DNA from: MGBC163016 sp964462135
GTDB taxonomy: Bacteria; Actinomycetota; Coriobacteriia; Coriobacteriales; Eggerthellaceae
Reading direction: 5' to 3'
DNA: 64,000 nt
NCBI GenBank assembly: GCA_964462135.1
Contig: CAYWWK010000001.1
Coordinates: 173,248 to 237,247, forward strand
Shown here piece by piece: positions 34,400 through 44,793 of the stretch. The notes under the pieces are model-generated. The model was not told the DNA's origin. It worked only from the letters and a program-made list of their open reading frames with translations, and did not search any database. The position numbers were made by a program, and so were the translations under genes. How positions within the stretch are numbered: the stretch's first letter is position 1; every line of letters begins with the position of its first letter.

Positions 34400-34800
34400 A
34401 GACGAAAAACCTCCTGAGATGAAAATGCATCAGGATGACGGTTTGGCCCTCCAAGTCAACTTTCCAAAGCCTTAGTGCTTCTGTCCAGAAGGATTCTTTG
34501 AATCCGGGGACCGTATCCGGGTGAGGCAGGTCGCCGCTGCGCGGACGGCTTACGCTACAAAGGTGATACAGGTCGCATCTGCGTGAGGCAAGCCGCAGGG
34601 GGCGCAGGGGACGCAGGGACGCAGGCTAAAGCCTGCGCTACGAGCCTGCGCTACGAGCCTGTGCTACACGTTACGGACGCATGCAACCCTCAGCTGGGTG
34701 GGCAACGGGATGCCGTTCGCAGCGTACCTTGATAGTGAACCCTCCTTATGCGTGAATGATATTTCCATTGCGTTAAAATAAGCGCGTCAATCAGCATTCG
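34400..34800 (+). repeat. Noncoding stretch with REP-like palindromes
   Basis: No gene seen. Phrases seen in the other repeats recur (GGTGAGGCAGGTCGCCGC near 34521). The palindrome CGCAGGCTAAAGCCTGCG is at 34620-34637, followed by three tandem phrases ending GCCTGCGCTACGA, GCCTGCGCTACGA and GCCTGTGCTACACG up to 34670. The last 100 bases should hold the phosphate permease promoter; TAAAAT at 34774-34779 is a possible -10. Confidence 0.55.
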
Positions 34801-34812
34801 ATGGAGGGTTCC

Positions 34813-35871
34813 TTGGATCTCAGCTGGTCGTTCTTCTTCTCACAGCTTCTGAGCAACCCGCTTCTTCTCGTGGTTGCCATCCTGAACATCGGCGTCATCA
34901 TCGTCAATGGTGCCACGGATGCTCCCAACGCCATCGCCACTGCGGTTTCCACGCGGGCCATGAAGCCCCGTCGGGCCATCATCATGGCAGCTATCTGCAA
35001 TTTCGTGGGGCTTCTGGTCATCTCCGTCGTCTCTCCTGCCGTCGCTCAGACCATCTTCGGCATGGTCGATTTCGGAGGGGATTCCCATCAGGCGCTCGTG
35101 GCGCTCATGGCTGCCATGGTTGCCATCATCGTGTGGGGTGCCACGGCATGGTGGTTCGGCATTCCCACTTCGCAATCCCATTCCTTGATAGCGGGACTCA
35201 CCGGAGCCGCCATCGCTCTGATGAATGGGGTGGATGCCATCAATTGGCATGAATGGATGAAGGTCATCTACGGCATCCTGCTCTCCACGCTCATGGGATT
35301 CGCCTTTGGCTGGGTGAATTTCAAGATCATCAGGCGTGTTTTCAGGAATGCGGATCGTCAAAGTGCGAACAGGTTCTTCAAATGGGCGCAGATCCTGGCT
35401 GGTGCTGGCGTTGCGTTCATGCACGGTGCCCAGGACGGCCAGAAGTTCATGGGCATCTTCATCCTTGCCATCATGATGGCGGCGGGGCTGGGCATGAGCA
35501 CCGATGCTTTGAGTTCCCTGCCCGTGTGGCTCATGCTGATCTGCGCGCTCACCATGGGTGTGGGCACTGCCGTGGGGGGAGAGCGCATCATCAAGAGCGT
35601 GGGCGTTGACATGGTGAAGCTTGAAGCGTTCCAAGGATTCGCCGCCAGCCTTTCCACCTGCGTCAGCTTGGCGGTTGCCACCTTCGGTGGCCTGCCCGTT
35701 TCCACGACGCATACCAACACCACCGCCATCATGGGCGTGGGTGCGGCAAAGAATCCAAAAGGTGTCAAATGGTCCATCGCCATAGACATGGTGAAGACGT
35801 GGGTGCTAACGTTTCCGGGGTGTGGCCTTCTGGGCTTCGTTTGCGCGAAGCTGTTCTTGATCATCTTGTAG
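34813..35871 (+). CDS. pit: PiT-family inorganic phosphate permease
   Basis: I prefer the TTG at 34813 because GGAGGG sits four bases before it; the ATG at 34801 lacks a ribosome site. The 352-residue membrane protein has the two family repeats: NGATDAPNAIATAVSTRAM in the N-terminal half and MHGAQDGQKFMGIF in the C-terminal half, plus GLPVSTTHTNTTAIMGVG. Unlike many PiT proteins the first motif has ATD rather than ND. It imports phosphate with a cation. It is followed after 16 bases by its usual DUF47 partner. Confidence 0.92.
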   Translation: MDLSWSFFFSQLLSNPLLLVVAILNIGVIIVNGATDAPNAIATAVSTRAMKPRRAIIMAAICNFVGLLVISVVSPAVAQTIFGMVDFGGDSHQALVALMAAMVAIIVWGATAWWFGIPTSQSHSLIAGLTGAAIALMNGVDAINWHEWMKVIYGILLSTLMGFAFGWVNFKIIRRVFRNADRQSANRFFKWAQILAGAGVAFMHGAQDGQKFMGIFILAIMMAAGLGMSTDALSSLPVWLMLICALTMGVGTAVGGERIIKSVGVDMVKLEAFQGFAASLSTCVSLAVATFGGLPVSTTHTNTTAIMGVGAAKNPKGVKWSIAIDMVKTWVLTFPGCGLLGFVCAKLFLIIL

Positions 35872-35887
35872 GGGAAAGGGTAGGTCA

Positions 35888-36517
35888 ATGGCGAAGAAGA
35901 ACAAGTTCAACTACTTCAAGGCCTATGAGAAGCTGACCAAGCTTGCTGTTCAGGAATCTGAATTGCTGATAGATTCACTGGAAACCTTCAAGAGCGCCGC
36001 TGAGCTTGCCGAGGGCATGGAAAGGATGCATGAGATCGAAAACCAAGGTGACAGCATCAACCATGACATCTTCGAGAATGCTGCCGTCGATTTCATGCCC
36101 CCCATTGATCGGGAGGACATCGTTGAGTTGGCGGCTGCCTTGGACAACGTCTTGGACTACACCGACGACGTGCTGGGTCACATGTTCATGTACGATGTCG
36201 CCACCATTCCAGACGATGCCATGAAGTTCGCCGGCCTCATCAGGAAGTCATGCAAGGCACTGGATGCCATGATGTGCGAATTCCACAACTTCAAGAAGAA
36301 CAAGAAGTTCAAGCAGCTGCTCGTTGACATCAACTCCTATGAAGAGGAAGCAGACCACCTCTACACCAACGCCATGCGCTATCTCCATACGAAGGACAAC
36401 AAGGAGATCATGCACGTGCTGGTCTGGTCGAGGATCTACGAGCGCATGGAGAAGTGCTGTGATGCCACTGAGCACGCGGCGGATATCGTGAGCACCATCG
36501 TGCTCAAGAACATGTAG
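35888..36517 (+). CDS. DUF47/PhoU-like accessory protein of the phosphate permease
   Basis: A 209-residue helical protein with AAAGGGTAGG before the ATG. Typical features: HEIENQGDSINHDIFENAA, PPIDREDIVELAAALDNVLDYTDDVL and ERMEKCCDATEHAADIVSTIV near the end. DUF47 proteins are PhoU-like three-helix-bundle proteins that work with PiT transporters, probably by regulating them. The 16-base gap implies one operon. Confidence 0.92.
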   Translation: MAKKNKFNYFKAYEKLTKLAVQESELLIDSLETFKSAAELAEGMERMHEIENQGDSINHDIFENAAVDFMPPIDREDIVELAAALDNVLDYTDDVLGHMFMYDVATIPDDAMKFAGLIRKSCKALDAMMCEFHNFKKNKKFKQLLVDINSYEEEADHLYTNAMRYLHTKDNKEIMHVLVWSRIYERMEKCCDATEHAADIVSTIVLKNM

Positions 36518-36536
36518 GGCGGCGAAGGCGCTTTGC

Positions 36537-36887
36537 CTAGAGGGGCGTCGTTCCTGGCGCCTCGTTTCCCTCCAGCATGTAGTTGATGCGCTCTTCCAGA
36601 CGCTCTTCTGTCGTGATGGCATCGAAGAGCGGCGTCTTCATTCCCTGGTCCACGAACACGATGTAGGGGAGAGCGGCCACGGCGAACTTGATGCGCAGGC
36701 CTCGCTGCTCGTCGATGTTCACCAGGCAGAACTTCACACGTCCCTCGAAGGTCTCCGACAGGCTTTCCATCGTGGGGACCATCTCATCGCAGAACGTGCA
36801 CCATCCCGCCGTGAATTGGATGATGCAGGGAAGCGGGCTTTTCTCCACCGCTTCTGTGAAGGTGTCGTCGGTGATTTCGTGGATCAC
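36537..36887 (-). CDS. Thioredoxin-fold protein
   Basis: A 116-residue protein starting at GTG with GGAGG five bases upstream. The active site FTAGWCTFCDEM has the CxxC pair with TF between the cysteines, unlike the GP of classical thioredoxin. LPYIVFVDQG holds the cis-proline loop. It probably reduces or exchanges disulfides in the cytoplasm; no signal peptide is present. Convergent with the DUF47 gene. Confidence 0.87.
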   Translation of the reverse strand: MIHEITDDTFTEAVEKSPLPCIIQFTAGWCTFCDEMVPTMESLSETFEGRVKFCLVNIDEQRGLRIKFAVAALPYIVFVDQGMKTPLFDAITTEERLEERINYMLEGNEAPGTTPL

Positions 36888-36924
36888 AATGCCTCCTTGG
36901 TAAGGTTGACGCGGACAGGGCAGG

Positions 36925-37872
36925 TCAATTGACTGCGAGGATCAACGGACGGGTGGGCATGCCATTGAAATCAAGCGTGCCCGTCACCTCTTCAAGATGT
37001 GCATCGGATGCGGTGAGGAGCCGGGGCACTTCGGCCAAGGCCGTGGACAGCGCCGTGTGGTACAGGTCCCAGAACCCTTCGGTGCGCACGTCATCGGTTG
37101 CGGGGTCAACCCATGGCGCGTGGTCGTGATTGTCGAAGATGGACTGGTCTATCAGTTGGTTTCTGTGGCTCATGGCCTGTGCGAAGGAGTGGCGCCGGAA
37201 CCTTCGCTCGATGAAGCCCATCACCTGGCGCTTGATGCCCTTGGGAGACTTGAGCGACAAGAGGATCACCCGGTAGTTCTCCACGCCCGTTTCAAAGGCA
37301 TCGTGGCGAATGTCCCTGTCCAGTGCGCTTTTCGCAACGTACTTGCAGAGAAGCGAGATGACCTGCACGCAGCGCTTCGAGGCAGAAAGGGGCAGAAGGG
37401 GATCGAAATCCTCGATGGTGATGCGTTCCTTCTCGCTCAAGGCCAAGATGTCCAGCTCGGATTCAATCTCGGCATGCACCTCATGTCCGTCGCCGTCATC
37501 CAAGCCCTCCACACCGGCACCTGTGAGGGCGTATTGCTGAGCGTAGATGAAGGGATGCAGCGTGCTGTCAAGGAGGTAATGGCACAGAAAACCCTGAGCG
37601 TAGGCGGTTCCTATGCCGCGGATGTCATCAGGAAGCATGGTGGCGGCGTCCAGAAGGGAGCGCAGAAGCAGCACGGGATCAGCGGCGTGCATCAGGGTGG
37701 CGGTGCGGCCAGCCGCCAGCTGCTTGGGAGTCAGGCCGCTGAAGAACAGCACATCGGGGCCTTGGGCCCCCAGCATGAATGCTGAGAATTCATCGGACCC
37801 ATCGAAGGGATCGGGCTGGATGTTCTGATAGACATCCTTCGCGAACAGGTAATGGGTGATGACGGCGGGCAT
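36925..37872 (-). CDS. Zinc-dependent phospholipase C-like protein
   Basis: A 315-residue protein beginning MPAVITHYLFAKDVYQ. Zn_dep_PLPC features: His7, FMLGAQGPDVLFF with an early metal Asp, and LCHYLLDSTLHPFIYAQ with the HxxxD and following His. No signal peptide is visible, so it may act in the cytoplasm, unlike the secreted clostridial toxins. Substrate unknown. GGAAGG precedes the ATG. Divergent from lysC, with about 150 bases between. Confidence 0.82.
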   Translation of the reverse strand: MPAVITHYLFAKDVYQNIQPDPFDGSDEFSAFMLGAQGPDVLFFSGLTPKQLAAGRTATLMHAADPVLLLRSLLDAATMLPDDIRGIGTAYAQGFLCHYLLDSTLHPFIYAQQYALTGAGVEGLDDGDGHEVHAEIESELDILALSEKERITIEDFDPLLPLSASKRCVQVISLLCKYVAKSALDRDIRHDAFETGVENYRVILLSLKSPKGIKRQVMGFIERRFRRHSFAQAMSHRNQLIDQSIFDNHDHAPWVDPATDDVRTEGFWDLYHTALSTALAEVPRLLTASDAHLEEVTGTLDFNGMPTRPLILAVN

Positions 37873-38020
37873 CGGCGAGGCCTTCCTTTCACGTGCGCGT
37901 TTTCCGAATTATATGCTGTTTGCCCACATCCGTGCATTCAGGCGCCCACTTTACCTGTATGATTGTCAGTTCATGCATGCGTATTGGATAACTTCAGGCA
38001 AGGAACGTGGATAACTGCCC

Positions 38021-39298
38021 ATGGCGTTGATAGTTGCAAAGTTCGGGGGAACATCGGTCGGGTCACCTGAGAGGATACAGGGAGTGGCAGATCGCCTCAT
38101 CAAGATTCGCGAAGCAGGCAATCAGGTTGTTGCCGTGGTATCTGCCATGGGAAAGACCACTGATGAGCTGATGGCCTTGGCTGCTGCCGTGAACGATGAT
38201 CCGCCAGCACGCGAACTCGACAGACTGCTCTCCACCGGGGAACAGGTTTCCATGACGCTTCTGGCCCTGTCCTTGGAAGCCAAGGGATACAAGGCGATCA
38301 GCTATACCGGACGGCAGGCTGGCATCCTGACCAATGGCACGCACAACAAGGCGAAGATCGTGAAGATACGCAATGACCGCATCCAGCGGGCCTTGGATGC
38401 CGGATACATTCCTGTGGTCGCGGGCTTCCAGGGAATCGATGCGAACGGGGACATGACCACGCTTGGCCGTGGCGGTTCCGACACCACGGCGGTTGCCGTT
38501 GCCTGGGGCATCAAGGCTGACATCTGCGAGATATATTCCGATGTCGACGGCGTCTACACCACAGACCCGCGCATCGCCCCCCGGGCGCGCAAGCTGGAGA
38601 GCGTCTCCTATGATGAGATGCTCGAGCTTTCCAGTGCGGGTTCGGGCGTGCTTCAGATGCGGGCGGTGGAATTCGCCAAGAAATGGGGCGTGACCATTCA
38701 TTCGCGCTCGGCGTTCAGCGATGAGCCCGGGACGCTCATCAAGGAGGAGAGTCTGATGGAACAAGCTGTCATCACCGGTATCGCCCATGATACCTCTGAG
38801 ATGAAGGTCACCATCCGCCACGTGCCTGACACCACCGGCGTTGCCGCCAAGGTGTTCAGCGCTCTGGCAGACAACATGGTGAACATGGACATGATCATCC
38901 AGAACACCTCTCTCGATGGAGCCACTGACATTTCCTTCACCTGTCCGGAATCGGACTTGAAGCGCGCCGTCCAGGCTATCGAGAAGGTCATGCCTGAGAT
39001 TGGCGCTGCGGGTTGGGATGTGGATGAGGATATCGCCAAGGTGAGCTTGGTGGGAACGGGCATGAAGTCCTCACCGGGCGTTTCGGCCCAAGCGTTCCGC
39101 ACCATGTCGGAGAACGATATCAACATCCTCGCCATCTCCACTTCCCCCATTCGCCTGTCCATGGTGATAGACGCTTCGGAAGTGCAGCATGCGGTGCAGG
39201 TGCTCCATACCGCCTTCGAGCTTGATTCCGACAGCATCTTCGAAGAGACGCAGCTTTCCGCCGAGGAGATAGCTGCCAAGATGCAGAAAGGCAGATGA
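38021..39298 (+). CDS. lysC: Aspartate kinase
   Basis: A 425-residue enzyme of the monofunctional type. The kinase motif is VAKFGGTSVGSPERI, followed by GRGGSDTTAVAVA, DICEIYSDVDGVYTTDPRI and VLQMRAVEFAKKW. Two ACT domains follow after residue 260 (VTIRHVPDTTGVAAKVFSAL; VSLVGTGMKSSPGVSAQAF), which normally bind lysine and/or threonine for feedback. It catalyses the first step of the aspartate family pathway. The asd gene overlaps its stop, so both steps are coupled. Confidence 0.96.
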   Translation: MALIVAKFGGTSVGSPERIQGVADRLIKIREAGNQVVAVVSAMGKTTDELMALAAAVNDDPPARELDRLLSTGEQVSMTLLALSLEAKGYKAISYTGRQAGILTNGTHNKAKIVKIRNDRIQRALDAGYIPVVAGFQGIDANGDMTTLGRGGSDTTAVAVAWGIKADICEIYSDVDGVYTTDPRIAPRARKLESVSYDEMLELSSAGSGVLQMRAVEFAKKWGVTIHSRSAFSDEPGTLIKEESLMEQAVITGIAHDTSEMKVTIRHVPDTTGVAAKVFSALADNMVNMDMIIQNTSLDGATDISFTCPESDLKRAVQAIEKVMPEIGAAGWDVDEDIAKVSLVGTGMKSSPGVSAQAFRTMSENDINILAISTSPIRLSMVIDASEVQHAVQVLHTAFELDSDSIFEETQLSAEEIAAKMQKGR

Positions 39299-40344
39299 TC
39301 ATGACCAAGACGATGTCAACTCATCCGGTCGTAGCGGTTGCGGGGGCAACCGGTGCGGTGGGACGTGAGTTCCTGAACGTGCTCCACCAGCTTGATTTCC
39401 CCGCCTCTGAGGTTCGCGCCTTGGCCAGTGCGCGGTCGGCGGGCAAGGAGGTGCCTTTCGAGGGGTGTGGCCAGGTGCCTGCTGGAACCCTGACGGTGCA
39501 GGAGATGACCCCTGAATCCTTCCAAGGGGTGGACATCGCGCTCTTTTCGGCAGGGGCCAGCGTCTCGAAGGCACTTCGCCAGGCTGTGGTGGATGCCGGA
39601 GCGGTCATGATTGACAATTCAAGCGCCTTCCGCATGGATGAGGATGTGCCGCTGGTAGTGCCTGAGGTCAATCCTGAGGATATCGCGTGGCATGAGGGTG
39701 TCATCGCCAATCCGAATTGCTCAACCATCCAGATGGTGGTCGCACTCAAGCCGCTCTATGACCTGTCACGCATCAAGCGCGTGGTGGTGTCGACGTATCA
39801 GGCGGCATCCGGTGCAGGCGCGGCTGCCATGGAAGAGCTCTACGACCAGACGCGCCAGTTCTTGGATGGCGTTGCTGACGATGAGCTTTCCGTGGAGGCA
39901 TTCCAGCATCGCATCGCATTCAACTGCATTCCGCATATCGATGTCTTCTTGGATGATGATTCCACCAAGGAAGAATGGAAGATGGTGGCTGAGACGAAGA
40001 AGATCATGCATGACGATGACCTTGCCGTGGCCGCCACGTGCGTGCGCGTTCCCGTGCTGCGCTGTCATGGGGAATCCATCAATGTCGAGTTCGAAGAGGA
40101 CGTCAGCGTTGACGCGGCGCGTCGCGCCCTTGAGGCAGCTCCCGGCATCACGATGATGGACGATCCAGCCAACAACGTCTATCCCATGCCGGGCCTTCTT
40201 GCCAATACTGACGGAACCTTCATTGGGCGTCTGCGCACTGACCCGTCCGTTCCTCACGGGCTTGCCTTCTGGGATGTGGCGGACCAGATCCGCAAGGGCG
40301 CGGCTTTGAATGCGGTCCAGATCGCCCAGTTGCTGTTGCCGTAA
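39295..40344 (+). CDS. asd: Aspartate-semialdehyde dehydrogenase
   Basis: The frame starts at an ATG overlapping lysC (ATGA); the ATG at 39301 is an alternative with better spacing to AAAGG. The product is 349 residues. Visible parts are the NADP loop VAVAGATGAVGREFL, the catalytic Cys in IANPNCSTIQMV (about residue 142), the STYQAASGAGAAAMEEL segment and the acceptor-binding end DPSVPHGLAFW. It reduces aspartyl phosphate to the semialdehyde for lysine, methionine and threonine synthesis. Confidence 0.96.
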   Translation: MIMTKTMSTHPVVAVAGATGAVGREFLNVLHQLDFPASEVRALASARSAGKEVPFEGCGQVPAGTLTVQEMTPESFQGVDIALFSAGASVSKALRQAVVDAGAVMIDNSSAFRMDEDVPLVVPEVNPEDIAWHEGVIANPNCSTIQMVVALKPLYDLSRIKRVVVSTYQAASGAGAAAMEELYDQTRQFLDGVADDELSVEAFQHRIAFNCIPHIDVFLDDDSTKEEWKMVAETKKIMHDDDLAVAATCVRVPVLRCHGESINVEFEEDVSVDAARRALEAAPGITMMDDPANNVYPMPGLLANTDGTFIGRLRTDPSVPHGLAFWDVADQIRKGAALNAVQIAQLLLP

Positions 40345-41109
40345 GTGAAGAGGATCAGACTGGATGCTCTCCTTGTCGAGCACGGATTGTGCTCGACGAA
40401 AGACGAGGCGTCCCGTCTCGTGTACGCGCATCAGGTGAAGGTTAAGGACGCCTACGCCGCCAGTCCTGCCATGATGGTGCCGTTGGATGCTGACATCTCC
40501 GTGAAGCGCGCCAAGCGCTTCGTCTCACGCGGAGGAGAGAAGCTCCAAGGCGCACTTGCGGCATTCGGCATCAACGTGTGCGGTCTGCGATGCATCGATA
40601 TCGGTTCTTCCACCGGTGGCTTCACGGACTGCCTGCTCCAAGCGGGGGCGGCAAGCGTTGCCTGCGTGGATGTGAACTATGGGCAGCTTGCCTGGAAGGT
40701 GCGCAGCGATGAGCGCACCAGCATCTTCGAGCGCACGAACATCCGCACCGCTGATCCTGTCGAATTGGGTGCGCCCTTCGACATGATCGTCATCGATGTG
40801 AGCTTCATCGGATTGGCCTCCCTGGCGCCCATCTTCCGTGCCCTTTCCAAAGCAGGAACGCAGTTCGTTGGCTTAGTGAAGCCCCAATTCGAGTCACGTC
40901 ACGAGGAAACGGATCGGGGAATCGTGCGGGATGAGGCCGTGCGCGCACGCACCGTCGAAGAGGTGAAAGAGGCGCTGCGCCATGAGGGCTTTCGCGTGAT
41001 GGATGTGGTGACGTCCTCCATTACCGGGGCGAAAGGCAACGTGGAATACCTCGTGCATGCCATCTATGAAGGCTTGCCCCACCCGGATGAGGATTGCGTG
41101 CGCCCGTAA
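40345..41109 (+). CDS. tlyA: TlyA-family rRNA 2'-O-methyltransferase
   Basis: A GTG follows the asd stop directly (TAAGTG). The 254-residue product has an N-terminal S4 RNA-binding domain (RLDALLVEHGLCSTKDEASR, about 1-65), the FVSRGGEKLQGAL joint and a Rossmann methyltransferase with CIDIGSSTGGFTDCLLQAGA and MIVIDVSFIGLASL. TlyA methylates cytidines in 16S and/or 23S rRNA; in mycobacteria loss gives capreomycin resistance. It was once called haemolysin A. Confidence 0.9.
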   Translation: MKRIRLDALLVEHGLCSTKDEASRLVYAHQVKVKDAYAASPAMMVPLDADISVKRAKRFVSRGGEKLQGALAAFGINVCGLRCIDIGSSTGGFTDCLLQAGAASVACVDVNYGQLAWKVRSDERTSIFERTNIRTADPVELGAPFDMIVIDVSFIGLASLAPIFRALSKAGTQFVGLVKPQFESRHEETDRGIVRDEAVRARTVEEVKEALRHEGFRVMDVVTSSITGAKGNVEYLVHAIYEGLPHPDEDCVRP

Positions 41110-41253
41110 CCGGCGGCGCTCTATGCAGCAACGAAGCGGTATAATCCACACCCAATGGAGGAAATGCGCCCTCACCCCGTATGCATTCACGCACTCTAAA
41201 CGTTCCCTCATCCGGCATGCTGGATGGAAGCGCATTCACGAAAGGGAAGAAGA

Positions 41254-42844
<1,591 letters not shown>

Positions 42845-42861
<17 letters not shown>

Positions 42862-43285
42862 CGGGCCCTCTGTGAGCGCGCCTGTCTCAAAGGGGCTTTG
42901 CAGGGCATGTTTCGGGGTGGTCTTCGCTTGGAACGTGCTCTGCGCCATCCAGTTCCTCATAGCGCCAGCGGACTTCGCTGGCGCCTATCAGCTTGACGGC
43001 GTTGCCGGGGAGGCTGCTGTGCGCGGCATGGGGGTCACCTTCCTGATGTGGAACGCCACCTTCCCGGCCTTCTTGGCGGATCCTGATCGCTTCAAGGCGC
43101 TGGGCGTTGTGGCGCTGGTCCAGCAGATCATCGGTCTGATGGGTGAGGCCATCATCCTCTTCGGCTTGCCTGTGGGCTATGACGCACTGGCAAGCAGCAT
43201 CGCACGCTTCATCGCCTTCGACGCGGCTGGGCTACTCTTGATGGGGATATCCTTCTACTTCTTCTGCAAGAGAGCCTCTGCCTGA
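42845..43285 (+). CDS. Small membrane protein of unknown function
   Basis: A 146-residue protein with about four membrane segments (GVVFAWNVLCAIQFLI; MGVTFLMWNATFPAFL; GVVALVQQIIGLMGEAIILF; FIAFDAAGLLLMGISFYFF). The ATG at 42845 overlaps the symporter end; a GTG at 42872 could be the true start. I recall similar proteins in other actinobacteria but no function. Overlap with the symporter gene suggests co-transcription. Confidence 0.7.
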
Positions 43286-43428
43286 GCTCTGCCTTTCTTG
43301 CAGTGTGGGTCTTTGAGCGGGCAATGCTTCTTGCAGCCAGTGCAATGAACCCCCTTGAGCAGCTTCTTGCCCTCCTTCGCCGCCTTCTGCTTGCCCTTCT
43401 TGTTCTTCTTGTCCTTCTTCTTTCCCAT
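43255..43428 (-). CDS. Small lysine-rich protein with four-cysteine motif
   Basis: On the minus strand an ATG at 43428 opens 57 residues. The first 24 are very basic (MGKKKDKKNKKGKQKAAKEG), then VHCTGCKKHCPLKDPHC gives a Cys-x2-Cys-x3-Cys-x6-Cys cluster, then a basic helix. AGAGG precedes the ATG. It may bind zinc and nucleic acid; that is inference. It converges on the membrane protein gene with a 31-base overlap and lies downstream of dapL on the same strand. Confidence 0.6.
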   Translation of the reverse strand: MGKKKDKKNKKGKQKAAKEGKKLLKGVHCTGCKKHCPLKDPHCKKGRAQAEALLQKK

Positions 43429-43493
43429 GAAAGCCTCTTCTCTTGCTGGGGCTGCCTGACGGTGCAGGCGGGAAGCCCCCTGCGGCGCAGTTC

Positions 43494-44711
43494 TCAGAGT
43501 ATGGCCTTGATGCGTTCAACCGCCTCTTCCGTCTGCGCGGCATCGCCGAAGGCTGTCAGGCGAATGTAGCCCTCGCCCGCTGGCCCGAAGCCAGCACCGG
43601 GGGTGGTGACCACATGGGCCTTTTCCAGCAGCTTTCCGAAGAAGTCCCAGCTTCCCATGCCGTGAGGCGTCTTGCACCAGATGTAAGGGCTGTTGACGGC
43701 ACCGTACACCTCAAGTCCGGCGCTTTCCAGGCCTTCCTTGATCAGACGGGCGTTCTTGCGGTAGTACTCCAGGTTGTCCTCAACCTGCGCACACCCATCC
43801 GGGGTGTAGATGGCCGCGGCACCTTTCTGGATGATGTACGAGGCGCCATTGAACTTGGTGGACTGGCGTCGCATCCACAGCTCGTTCAGGCTCTGCCCTT
43901 GGCGAATCAGCGTCTCGGGGATGACCGTATAGCCACAGCGCATGCCAGTGAATCCAGCGGTCTTCGAGAAGCTGCGGAATTCGATGGCGCATGTCTTGGC
44001 GCCTTCCACCTCGAAGATGGAATGGGGGATGTCCGGTTCGGTGATGAAGCGCTCGTAGGCGGCATCGAACATGATGAGCGCGTCATGGTCATTGGCGTAG
44101 TCCACCCACATCTTGAGCTGCTCTTTGGAAAGCACGGTGCCGGTGGGGTTGTTGGGCGAGCACAGGTAGATCACGTCCACCTCTTCCAGGGGAAGCGCCG
44201 GACAGAAGCCATTCTCAGCGGTCGTGGGCATGTAGTAGATGTTCGTCCATGCCTCGGCGTCCACGTCGTATTCGCCTGCACGGCCTTCAATGGCATTGCT
44301 GTCCACGTAGACGGGATAGACCGGATCGCACACGGCGATCTTGTTGTGGACCGACAGGATGTCCCCGATGTTTCCGCAGTCGGATTTCGCCCCATCCGAG
44401 ACGAAGATCTCGTTCGGTTCGATGTCGATGCCGCGTGCGGCGAAGTCGTGTTTGGCGATGGCCTCTCGCAGGAAGTCGTAGCCTTCGTAGGGTCCATAGC
44501 CCTTGAAGGTGGCGGCATCTGCCTGCTCATCAACCGCTTCATGCATGGCGGCGCGGACGGCTGGAACCAAGGGCAGCGTCACGTCCCCGATGCCCAACCT
44601 GATGATGCGCGCATCGGGGTTCGCCTCCTGGAAGGCTTCGGTTCTCCGGGCTATCTCCGCGAAGAGGTAGCTTCCGGGCAGTTTCTCGAAATTCTCGTTG
44701 ATGCGTGCCAT
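43494..44711 (-). CDS. dapL: LL-diaminopimelate aminotransferase
   Basis: The start MARINENFEKLPGSYLFAEI is chosen because AAAGG lies eight bases upstream; the earlier ATG abuts that site. The 405-residue class I PLP aminotransferase has IIRLGIGDVTLPL, FKGYGPYEGYDFLREAI, VSDGAKSDCGN, CSPNNPTGTVLS and the PLP-lysine region FRSFSKTAGFTGMRCGY. DapL turns tetrahydrodipicolinate directly into LL-diaminopimelate, by-passing the acyl steps. It serves the pathway begun by lysC and asd at 38-40 kb. Confidence 0.95.
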   Translation of the reverse strand: MARINENFEKLPGSYLFAEIARRTEAFQEANPDARIIRLGIGDVTLPLVPAVRAAMHEAVDEQADAATFKGYGPYEGYDFLREAIAKHDFAARGIDIEPNEIFVSDGAKSDCGNIGDILSVHNKIAVCDPVYPVYVDSNAIEGRAGEYDVDAEAWTNIYYMPTTAENGFCPALPLEEVDVIYLCSPNNPTGTVLSKEQLKMWVDYANDHDALIMFDAAYERFITEPDIPHSIFEVEGAKTCAIEFRSFSKTAGFTGMRCGYTVIPETLIRQGQSLNELWMRRQSTKFNGASYIIQKGAAAIYTPDGCAQVEDNLEYYRKNARLIKEGLESAGLEVYGAVNSPYIWCKTPHGMGSWDFFGKLLEKAHVVTTPGAGFGPAGEGYIRLTAFGDAAQTEEAVERIKAIL

Positions 44712-44793
44712 ATCCATCCTTTCCGATGCCTGCAGGCTGTGGATTCAAAGAGGGTTCTCCCGTTTGCGAGGTCTAGAGATTATAATCTTGCCC

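Noticed and set aside
34840..35712. A 290-codon minus-strand frame opposite the phosphate permease
   Set aside because: Antisense shadow of a membrane protein; no recognisable domain.
43232..43543. A 103-codon minus-strand frame over the small cysteine protein
   Set aside because: Its Gly/Gln/Glu-rich translation is a shifted reading of the lysine codons; the other frame has the ribosome site and cysteine motif.
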